Assembly (NCBI GenBank): GCA_029721515.1
Contig: CM056553.1
Span: forward strand, 2,741,001 to 2,805,000
Length of the DNA stretch: 64,000 bases
Origin: Synanceia verrucosa
Lineage: Eukaryota; Chordata; Actinopteri; Perciformes; Synanceiidae
Direction of reading: 5' to 3'
Shown here: piece after piece, positions 23,711 through 35,700 of the stretch
Position numbering within the stretch: position 1 is the stretch's first letter
How the letters are laid out: each line of letters starts with the position of its first letter
Program-made: the position numbers and the translations under genes
The notes under the pieces: model-generated
Databases searched by the model: none
The model's input: only the letters and a program-made list of their open reading frames with translations
Told to the model about the DNA's origin: nothing

Positions 23711-26700
23711 CTGCAATCAGAAAAATCAAAGTCAAATTTCAAGTTGTGCCTTTGTCAAGAAAATTTCCTCTCAATCTTTCCTGAGTCCAATTTATTTGCA
23801 GAACTTAGAATAATAATTTCAGGTGAGTTTTGAAAATATCACCACAGCATTAACTCTTTGAGTGTCATTTCAACATTGTTTAAAATCCGACGCTTGAGTG
23901 CCATCGACGTAATAATACGTCAAAGTGTTTTTTCGGCAGCGGGTCATCAATCGCTGTCTCCTGCAGCCTGTGAGTAATATTGGGGCTTCTGTAAGATGTA
24001 GTCAGAGCATAAAGAGACGGTATACACCACAGAGATCAAAGCAGGAAGTGGAGACAATTGAGATAAGAGAGCAAAACGGACGGATTCTGGACAAAAAGTG
24101 GCGTTTTTGGTTTTGGCGTTTTGGCTTCTGATAAAACAAGAATGGAACAAGGTAAAAACAAAAATTTTTTTCATGATGAAATAGAGAGACTCTTCTTTCA
24201 TTTGAGCTATTCCGTGTTTTCAGAGACATAGTACAAAATATTCTTTGGGCAAAAAAATCAGTGGCACAAGGAACTTTCTGTTTTATAAAACGACTGGCAC
24301 TCAATGAGATAATGTGGCCATAAGTAACTGGGCAGAGAATGAAGTCACTCTCCCTCTGTGTGTGTTGTAATCTGAGCTTCTTCATGCTTTGTTAACCTAA
24401 TGCGGCGGCCAGGTTGATAGGCATTATGTCACAATGCTTATTACTGTTTAAGCCACTCAGTGTTTGTTCATTACCAAGATCTATGTATCGTTTCCTCGTC
24501 AGCCTCCGTAGGCTGGCAGGTCCGTTCTGGAAAACAGCCTCCCGTTCTCTCCAGTGCTTTTGAACCCCCGACTGGCGGATCTTTATCACCCCACAGCGCT
24601 CCCTGCAACCACACAGGACATGGAGAATGCTGCATCAACCATATGCATCCTCTCATTCAGTGTTCAAATACTGGGATAGAAGTAGTAAACCAACAAATGT
24701 CCAAAATAAAAATAAAAGGACAGATTATTGGATTTGTCTGCAACAAAAAGACTTTTCAAAGTCACACTTAATTAATCCCCATGGGAAAAAAATGTCCTCT
24801 GTAATTGATACCTTCTAACTCCAGATCTGAGGTCAGCCTTGGTCAAGAGCATTTCATATTTCAGTCATTTGTCTTATTGTGCATGGAAACAAGAGGACAT
24901 AGTAACCTAGAGAGACAGCAGGGACCGTTAGCTAGGACGCACTCAGTGGTTGTCTAGGTTTCAGTATAAGGGTTAAGTGCCCCAACTTTTTGACATTGAA
25001 CTGAAAATAGTCACATAAAACGATGAGTCAGCATTAGAAACACCAGAGGCTCAAACTGCTGATGTATTCATGACAATTATAGTTTGCAAAAGTACAACTA
25101 GGAATTTTTCTTTAAGGAAAATTAGACACTAAGTAGATTTAAATATGTCTCTTTCTGGTTTTGCAGACCTGTCAATTAAGTCAACTTATAAGTGATTTTT
25201 TGGTTTACTGTCTCTTTGAAAAAAGTTCTCTCTCCAGAATGAGGACCAGGACACTCACTCGTTGCAGATGATGACTTTGCAGTCCTCAGGTTTGCCGAAA
25301 ACCTGGAAGCGTTTCCTCAGCATGTTCTGGGTCACGCTGGTTGGCAGGTTGTGGATGTAAAACACCTGGCAGTTGTCCTGGCAACAGGGAAACCATGGCA
25401 ACAGTCAGCAGGACAAAGGACACTACTGAATACAGATAGACGTGAGAAGCAGCATGTAAAGCGGCATCTCGAGATGCAACACTTCTGATTGTGCAGCTGC
25501 ACAGTTATTTTACACCTGTTAGGGGTGGGAAAAAATATCGATATGGCAATATATCGTGATACTTTTTCTTCTGATATAATATTGATTTTTAATTTCTTAA
25601 TGTTGATTTTCTCCCCCTTCCCCCCAAAAAAGTTTGGGCCAATTGTAAATCCAAAGCAACTTCTGCAAGTTGAAACAAAAAAAAAAAAAGTAAAATTAAA
25701 AAAAAATAATCCACATTAACGCGGTAACTTTGACATCCCTAATGTATCTACTATGGTATCGTGAAGTCCTTGCCAATAGAGGTGTGTTTTATAGTGTGCT
25801 GAGCTCAGTGCTGTTGAGGTGAGGTTTGCTTTAACATCTAAAAGTTTCTTCGATCCACGTTGCAAAATGAATGTTCTCTGTACCTCGTCAGACTTGGCTT
25901 TGTTCCTCTGCTTGTCGTCGGGACAAATCTCCGAGTTCTCACTAGAGGAGGACGAGATAGAAAAGAGAAGATGGAGAGTGAGATAAGAATGGACACTAGG
26001 TGTAAAAGAAATGTCAGACATGAGGAAGAAGCTGAACTGCAGCAAAACAAGGGAGATTTTCTCCTACTGACTGCAGCAAAGTCTCTTTGTACAGAAATGA
26101 CCACAGAGGAAGGCAGGTCAAACTGACACTAACGGGTAGAAGTAAATACGAAACTTATTCTCATTTTATAATCGTAACTGAATTTTATTTATAATTCAGA
26201 AGTAACAGGTCAAATGGTTGGATCACACTGCAATGCTTCAATGCAAGTAGGATTTATTTGTTTGCTTTTTACTTCACTCCTCAGAGTCCAGCCTCCTGAA
26301 TTCAACCTGATTACAATTTCAGGTTCATTTTCTTATCCTTGTCTCTAAGGGTGGATGATGCTGTAAGAGACTTTGTCAGCCTCCATCTTTCATTTTCTTT
26401 TTTACTTGCGACAGAGGAGTTGTTTCAGACTGTAGACTCTCTGTTGTGAACCAGTTGGTTTGCCATGTGTGTCAAAATGTGCTGAGAAAATGACACTGGA
26501 CACGTGGATGGACATGGCCTTTGTCTCACCTTGAGTCTGTCTTGCTGGCGGGGGAGTCGGGACACAGGTGGAGGATGGGCGAAGGAGAGCGAGACGTAGA
26601 CGAACACTCCGCCTCCTCCTCCTCTGAGACAGGAGGCGTGGCGGCCGCCGACTGGCAACGTGACGGCGGAGACGATGATATGACCAGTGTCGTCGTCTGC

Positions 26701-29700
26701 TGCTCAAGCTGTTCTGTGATTTCTGACACCACCAGCCTTTCCCCGTCCTCCTTGTCATTTTCATCCGACACCTGGTCATCGGCCACTTTGGGGGCTACTC
26801 CGTCGCCTCCTCCTTGCGCCTGCAAAATGGCGCCGAGCATGGCGGCGCTACGCTTGCGGCTCTCCCCGAGGCTCGGTGCACAGTAGTCGTGGTCACCAAA
26901 GGTGCGGTGGGTGTCGCCGTCGCCGGCCTGGCCCATGCGCCGCAGCTGGGCATACAGCTCCGTCTGCTCCGGAAGCTTCCGCTGGTGGTGGGCTCGGCTC
27001 AGCCAGGATGAGGCCTTCGTGGCGACGCTAGTTGGAGCTCCTAATCCACCATCGCCACTGCTGCCACCGCCTGTTCCTTCACCTGCCTTTCCTCCCTCTG
27101 CCGGTTTAAAGAGCTCATCCTCCACTGGTTTGTGAGGTGGGGTGGTGGGAGGGGTGAGACCTGAGGGTGAAGACATGACCATGAGATACAGTCCAACATG
27201 TAACCTCCCATATAACAGATATAAAATATGTTTTTGCAGGTAGGTACATTTTCTCAGTTATGCAAAGCTAAGTTTACAGTCTCCATATTTACATACAAAT
27301 CCAAAATGTTTGTCTCTGACAATACCAGGGTTCCTGCAGTTCCTTAAAAAGTCTTGAAGTTACCATAAATTTGCTGCAGGTATTAAATTTTCAGATGGTG
27401 CATTTGATACCAATAGGAAAACACAGTATTCAGAGATTTACTGCAATTTACTTTGTTCATAACGTTCACTTCTTTGTCCTTGAATGTTGTGAAATTAAAG
27501 TTGTGTTTTGCCTTTATGTAGTTGTTGCGAGTGTTAAAGGGCTGAAAATTTTCTTAAATAGGAGATTAATCGGTTAAAAGATTTATTTTCCTGCTAAATA
27601 TTGATATCGGCCTCAAAAAATTGGTCTGGCCCGACAATAAATTTACTATTTTCTACCATATAAATTGTTATGACATTTTTGAGTCTTAAATTACATTTGT
27701 TGAGGTCTTAAAAAGTATTAAATTTGACTTTTTAAATGGTGCAAAAACCCTGAATACTGATGTACGGCTTCCTGCTAACCCCTGTCGTTAATGGTTGTAT
27801 CTTTAGAGCTGTGTGTAACCTGTTGACATCAGCGCACATCTAAAGGTGAGGTGTTTACCTGCCGTTCCACACAGATCCACACTGAGTGTCTGCTCAAAAG
27901 GCTTGGTGCTGTACTGGGACTCTCTGGTGGTGAAGAGACCACAGTGATCAAAGGAGAGAGAGAGAGAGAGAGAGAGAGAAGTTAAGGAGTGCTGTGTCAT
28001 GTTAGAATCCCATAAAAGCATCAAAGGGCTCTCAGTAAAAGCTCCTTTTTTACCCTCCAAATAAAGAAAAAAAGGAAAACAGCACAGTTTCAGCTGATGT
28101 CTGCTGAATTTGAATTACGCCTCTCTCTGTAAATGCTACTGGCATTTCTCAGCGCTCCTCGTTTCTTATCACAACAACCATACGTACTCCCCTATTCTCC
28201 TCCTGCTTTCTATTTCTGGCTGTCTGTTTCTGTTTCTGCAGTTTGCCATGAAAGGCAGGAGGAGCTGTGTTGAGTGGATTGGCTTCAGGCTGAATATTAC
28301 TTACCCTCCACAGAGAACAGGAGAGCAAAAATACATAAAAACACAACTCTTTCTTTTGGTGAGCGCTTCACAAGACAGATTCATTTAGAAGATGGACGGA
28401 GGCCAGAGGTTTAGAGGAAAAGCATTCGGCTTTGTGACGAGTTGGAGAAGTTCCAGGGTTGGAGGCTGAATGGGTGGAGGGGGGGTTAATTTGGAAAAGT
28501 AAGAGCAGTGAGGGCGCTCTGTCTGGCACAGATTAAAATCTGAGTACGCCAGCCACAGGTCTACATTCATTAGGGACTCTGGAATAAAAACACTGAATTT
28601 GAACAGTGCAAAGCTCTAAAGTTGGCAATTTTTGGAGCACAAAGACAATTCCTGAGTTGGGCTCGATGAGTATAAATGTGTTTAGTAGTATTGAGTTGTG
28701 TTAGTCTGCAGTGTTTCCTCGCCCCCCCAAAAAACAAATTTCCATTCCCATTGTCCAGGAAAACTTGGAAAACCTGGAAAATGAGGAAAAAAAGGTAAAA
28801 TGTCCTGGAAATGGTTGAATTATCCTGGAAAAATATTTATGCAAACGGGTTAAAAGTAGGGATGTCCCGATACAACTTTTCACCTCTGCTACGATACGCA
28901 TCGAGTATTGGCCAATACCAATATGAGCACTGGTCATCCATACTGTTATTACTTATTTTGTAGTATGGAATGTTAGGAAAGGCCTTTATCACGTGAAAAT
29001 ACTCAAACAGAGAACAAAAGTCAGCAACAGTAGGTCAGAAAAACTGACCCACAGCTACATCTAAATAAATTCAAATAAATAAAAAAAGTAAAAATAACAG
29101 TAAATACAATAAAATATATAAACATTGTAAAGTGCAAAACAACAACTAGTTTAATTTATACATAATTGAATTTATAATAACAACATAAGCATTTTCTACA
29201 ATTACATAAAATAAATTTATAGACCCTTAAAAATAACCTCGATAAATCCAGTAAAAACAAAAAATTTATATTTTTAAAGTGCAAAATAGCTACTAGTTTA
29301 ACTTAAACATAAGAATATTCTACAACTGAATAGAAAAAAAGTATCTAATGTCTGGAATGGACTGCTTGGATCAGAGATTTTAGATATGAGCCGATATAAT
29401 CCGATCCTCTATTTTTTGCTGTTATTGGACCGATATCAATATTGTACTGGGATATCTCAAGTAACTTTTAACTTGTTTACATTCACAAGGCATGAGGAGG
29501 ATGAATAATTTCCCAGGATAACTTGACAGTTTCCAGGCCTTTTCTCATTTTCCATGTTTTCCATGACTGGAAAATTGGTAACTTATTTTCCAGGTTTTCC
29601 AGGATGAGTGGGAACCCTGTTCCAGGCCAAACAGTCAATACTTGGAGATGAAAATGTATGACTACTGCTGGATTGTGCAGTTGACAAAGAAACAAATATC

Positions 29701-32700
29701 CATCCAGTGCTGTGTTTTAAAATGGAGGCAGAGGTGGTTCTCTCTGTAGTTTGCATGTTTCCAGGCATCAGATCAGTGCAGCTGGAACAATCTTCTGCTC
29801 CTTAATGGATCTGCTCTTCTGCTCAGTGCTCATAAATAAACCATTCCCCTCGTGTTCAATGCATTTCCTCAGCAATGTGGAACAGCAGCTCCCATTGAAT
29901 CCATTTGAACTTTAAATTAAGACTCTTGTGTGGGGAAAGATCGACCTTGGAAAAGAGCCCAGCCATATTGTTGCACATTGCACACTGTTGTTGTTGCACT
30001 GTAATGCACTCAAGTGCCAACATGCCTGGATTTGGATCATCAGTAACTTTTCTGATAAATTTTGCAGTTTTCGCTCTTTGTGTAACAAACACATGCCATA
30101 TTCTTAATATAGTATTATAATATATAATATATATAATATATAACATTAGGTACTGCTGATTCAGAGTCACAAAGCTGTATGATGAAACCCAGCAGGTGGT
30201 TTTTACAGAGAAACTCACCCTGTGGACTTGGTGTTTAGAGGCAGACACAGACAGGCTCGCTTTTCTGCAATCAGAATAACAAGCCAGTTAGAACCATGGA
30301 GAACTTTGCATGCACGCTCTGCAACGACACCCTTCATTAGCAGCTACAGTGCGTAGTGTCGTGCAGCCTCACCGTTGTGGCAGCAGGGTTTGGTCGGCTC
30401 CGTCGTACCGGTGCTGCTGTCACCTGACGTTTGCTGCTCTGGCTGCACCTCCGTCGTTGTCCCTCCTCCTGCTTGGGTCGGCAGGAGTTTGACGATTGCT
30501 CGTCCCTCCTCCCTCTCCTCCTTGTCCTTCCCTTCTGCTTCCCTCGCCCGTCCAGGCCTCAGCCTCTTGGCGAAGCGGCTGGGGAAGGAGGCCAGGCGTC
30601 GGGAGCGCCGGACCGAGAAGGAACCGACATCCTCTGCTGTCTCCTCTGGGCTTTGAGGCGCATCGGAGGAGCAACATCTCCTGTCGGGAGAGGACGAGTC
30701 TTTACGAAGCTCTGGTTTAGGGGTGGTGAAGCTGGGGCAGGAGGTTGGAGCTGATTTAGACGGGGCAGAAGGAGCAGATACGCCGACTCTGTTGGGGCTG
30801 TGGGAGTGGGAGTGGGAGTAGGGAGGGCTGTGCAGTCTGTAAGGCTTGCTCACATCGAAGGAGCTGCTCTGCTGCAGGAGCTCACGGAGAAGGGAGTTGG
30901 CCTTCACCTCCCTTCGCCTTGCAAAGGGCACCCTCCTGGGGGCACTGACGCCTGTCCCAGCTAAGCCACCGCTCATCCCAGAAGGAGCCACCAAGACGAC
31001 TCTGCTGTGAGAGCTGGAGGCGGCCGGGCGGGAGGCCTCAGGTCTGGCCCGAGGCCTCGGGGCGTCACGGTCCTTCCGCTCCCAGCCCTGCTGCTTGCGT
31101 GAGGGCAGGCAGTAGGTGTGCATGTACGTGATCAGCTCCACCACCGAGTGCAGTTCTTTCTCTGAGCTGAACTGAGGCTCAGCAGGCACAGCAGCCATTA
31201 CTGCCCCACCCTCCACCTCGCTGCTGGAGGAATCCTCCTCTTCATCCTCCTCCGACTCACTGTCCTCGTCCTCTTCTTCCTCTTCGTCCTCCTCTGTGTC
31301 TGGGGTGGGGGTGTCCTCTGAGTCCCTGGCGGTGGTGAGGTGGCGGTGGAGCTCGGTGCACAGCCGGCCCGCCGGACGCACTGCTCTGGGCTTCCTCTCC
31401 TGACGGAGGTCATTCTGAGGAGAGAGGCGCCACTGTTAGGCTTGATCCTCAAACTGTTTGCTTTCAATTCCAAACAATAATTCTCACATTTTTATGGCCA
31501 TACATGGCATATGATGCACATTTTATATGACATAAAGTAATATATATGTAATATAATATGCCCCCATCTCCATCAACAGAAAGACAGCCAGCAGCTCCTC
31601 TCATCGTCAGGCTGAGGAGGTTCCGCTTCCATAGGTACACCACGATTTTTTTGGACTTTTCTCTAAATAGTATTCATGTTTCATGACATTTTGAGGCAAT
31701 ATAGCTGTTTTTATGATATTTTTTCATGTAGTTTACACGGCTTTCCTTAAGTTTTGCATGAGTTTTTTTTTTTTGGGGGGGCTATTTCGGATGTATGTCT
31801 TACGTTAATCATTTTTAAGACATGTTTTATACATACTATACTAGCACTATGAATTGGTGTAAATTTTACAACTAAACATATTTTTTTTTAATATTTTTCA
31901 ACATAATTTATTCTGACTGAATATTTTACTATAATATGGTTATAATGATGACTTTTAACGTAACGCTATAATATGACCATTGGATAACCTTTTTTTTTTT
32001 TTTTTTTTTTTAGATTTTATGACGTGATGTCTTTGACTTTTTGACTGTATGAAATGTTTTTGACAATTTTCAACGTGCTATAAAATGGCTTTTTTGGAGA
32101 AAATTTTTTCAACAAGTTGTGCTATTGTGCATATTATGATAATCATTCAACACACTCTAATACGTCTTTCTGATGACTTTTTCACCTTTCCACAGTTGAT
32201 GTGAAGGTCGTTTGTAAAGGACAGAGGGTGTCATATACTGCACAGATTGTGAAGCCCTCAGAGGCAGATTTGTAATTTGTGATTTTGGGCGATACAAATA
32301 AAATCGACTTGACTTGACCTTAAAAATCATTTTTTGACTTTTTTGGCATACTATAGTATGACGTTTATTGACAATTTTCCATATGTTACAAAGTTGCTTT
32401 TTTACAACTAATTTTCAACATTGTGTGTTATGAAATCATTCAACGACCTCCATTAAGTCTTTCTAATGACTTTTTGGACTTTTGAAAATGTTTCTGTTTT
32501 GACATTTTTGACATGCTATAGTATGATGTTTTTTGACAATTTGCAAAATTTTATAAAATCCTTTTTTTTTTAACAACTTTTTTCAACATATTGTCTTCTT
32601 AAAGCATTCAACACACTAAGTCTTTCTGCTGACTTTTTGCACATTTGATTTTTTTTAACGTGCCATATAATGACATTTTTTTGACAGTTTACATAATATA

Positions 32701-35700
32701 AGAAGGCTTGTCAAAAACTTTTGTCATCATATCATACCATGACTTTTTCTTTGTGTTTTTATGACAGAAATGAGGACATATCCCCGACTCCATCAAGGGT
32801 CTACAGCTGAGAGAGCAGCTTCAGGTTCCCCTTGGTTTACTTCAGCCTCGCTCTGACCTGGACAGGAATCACCACCAAGGCTGTGAGACAACAGTCTTTC
32901 TTCCTCCACAGACTGAACAGGATCAACATGGACTCTCTATAGTTTGTACAGTTACTCTATTGAGATTATCCTGAGCAGGTTCAACACCAACAGTTGCAGT
33001 GCCCTACACCATTAGGCATTGCAGAGGATAGTGAAAACTGCCCAACACATGACCATGACGAAGCTGTTACCCTTTACAACGAGTCCATTAGAATAACCAG
33101 GGACCATAATTAGCCCAGCCACAAATTGTTCTGCCTTCTGCTGTCCAACGTACGGCAGCACACCACCCACCTGCAAATTTCTGTGTACATACAAATATGA
33201 TGATTGATAATTGATATGTTGCTCTATTATCCTACATGTTGACTTTGCAATGTTTTATGTTTTATTTTCTGTGTGAATTCCTTCATTTGTACATGTGTAA
33301 TGAGCACTGTTGGACTTGGACGTTTTTCAATGCCAGTTGTTTCCCTGTGGTTGTTGTGAGGAAGTTAATAAAAATGTTCAATATATTGTGCTAAAAAATC
33401 ATTTAACAAACTAATAAGTCTTTCTGATGACTTTTTTTGACGTTTAAAACGTGTTCATTTTTTGACTTTTTTGGCATACTATAGTATGAAGTTTTTTGAC
33501 AATTTTCAACATGCTATAAAATTGCTTTTTTTCCACAAGATATGTCAGTAAATTTTGTATAAAATGATTCAGTACACTAACTGAAGTCTCCCTGATGACT
33601 TTTTAGCACGTAAAAATTTTTCATTTTTTACTTTTTTGGCATATTATAGTATGACTTTTTTTGGCATACTATAGTACGACATTTTTTGACTATTTTGGCA
33701 TACTATAGTATGACGTTTTTTGACAATTTTCAACATGCTATAAAATTGTTTTTTTTTCACAAGATATGTCAGTATATTTTGTATAAAATGATTCAGTACA
33801 CTAACCTGAGGCTCCCTGATAACTTTTTAGCACATGTTAATTTTTTTCATTTTTGACTGTTTTGGCATACTATAGTATGACGTTTTTTTGACAATTTTCA
33901 ACATGCTATAAAATTCCTTTTTTCACAAGATATGTCAATAAATTTTGTATAAAATGATTCAGTACACTAACTGAAGTCTCCCTGATGACTTTTTAGCACA
34001 TGTTAAAAATTTTCATTTTTTGACTTTTTTGGCATACTATAGTATGACGTTTTTTGACAATTTTCAACATGCTATAAAATTGTTTTTTTTTCACAAGATA
34101 CGTCAGTATATTTTGCATAAAATTATTCAGTACACTAACCTGAGGCTCCCTGATGACTTTTTATCACAGTTTAAAATTTTTCATTTTTTGACTATTTTGG
34201 CATACTATAGTATGACGTTTTTTGACAATTTTCAACATGCTATAAAATTGCTTTTTTTTTCACAAGATATGTCAATATATTTTGTATAAAATGATTCAGT
34301 ACACCAACCTGAGGCTCCCTGATAACTTTTTAGCACATGTTAATTGTTTTCATTTTTGACTGTTTTGGCATACTATAGTATGACGTTTTTTTGACAATTT
34401 TCAACATGCTATAAAATTCCTTTTTTTCACAAGATATGTCAGTAAATTTTGTATAAAATGATTCAGTACACTAACTGAAGTCTCCCTGATGACTTTTTAG
34501 CACATGTTAAAAATTTTAATTTTTTTACTTTTTTGGCATACTATAGTATGACGTATTTTGACAATTTTCAACATGTTATAAAATTGCTTTTTTGACAAGA
34601 TATGATAGTATATTTTGCATAAAATGATTCACGACACTAACCGAAGTCTCCCTGATGACTTTTTAGCACGTGTTAAAATTTTTCATTTTTTTACTTTTTT
34701 GGCATACTATAGTATGACGTTTTTTGACAATTTTCAACATGCTATAAAATTGCTTTTTTTTCACAAGATACATCAGTATATTTTGTATAAAATGATTCAG
34801 TACACTAACCTGAGGCTCCCTCATGACTTTTTAGCACTGTTTAAAATTTTTCATTTTTTGACTATTTTGGCATACTATAGTATGACGTTTTTTGACAATT
34901 TTCAACATGCTATAAAATTGCTTTTTTTCAAAAGATATGTCAGTATATTTTTGCATAAAATGATTCACGACACTAACCGAAGTCTCCCTGATGACTTTTT
35001 AGCACATGTTAAAATTTTTCATTTTTTGACTTTTTTGGCATACTATAGTATGACGTTTTTTGACAATTTTCAACATGCTATAAAATTGCTTTTTTCACAA
35101 GATATGATAGTATATTTTGCATAAAATGATTCAGGACACTAACCGAAGTCTCCCTGATGACTTTTTGGCACATGTTAAAATTTTTCATTTTTTGACTTTT
35201 TTGGCATACTATAGTATGACGTTTTTTGACAATTTTCAACATGTTATAATATTGCTTTTTTTCACAAGATATATCAGGAAATTTTGTATAAAATGATTCA
35301 GTACACTAACCTGAGGCTCCCTGATGACTTTTTAGCACAGTTTAAATTTTTTCATTTTTTGACTATTTTGGCATACTATAGTATGACGTTTTTTGACAAT
35401 TTTCAACATGCTATAAAATTGTTTTTTTTTCACAAGATACGTCAGTATATTTTGCATAAAATTATTCAGTACACTAACCTGAGGCTCCCTGATGACTTTT
35501 TATCACAGTTTAAAATTTTTCATTTTTTGACTATTTTGGCATACTATAGTATGACGTTTTTTGACAATTTTCAACATGCTATAAAATTGCTTTTTTGACA
35601 AGATATGATAGTATATTTTGCATAAAATGATTCAGTACACTAACTGAAGTCTCCCTGATGACTTTTTAGCACATGTTAAAAATTTTCATTTTTTTACTTT

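Larger units (their letters stand above)
31640..33409. repeat. decayed left flank of the 168-bp satellite with retroelement insertions
   Basis: Degenerate monomer pieces (GACTTTTTTGGCATACTATA, ACATGCTATAGTATGATG, TCTTTCTGATGACTTTTT) occur with many substitutions and altered spacing. They are interrupted at 32190-32330 by a LINE-like tail (GGCGATACAAATAAAAT, CGACTTGACTTGAC) and at 32765-33372 by a further insert. Confidence 0.75.

Noticed and set aside
34615..35124. 169-codon open frame (and similar ones at 35284, 35702, 36540, 41296, 42801)
   Set aside because: They are read-through of the 168-bp satellite; the frame is open only because the period is divisible by three. No independent protein feature.
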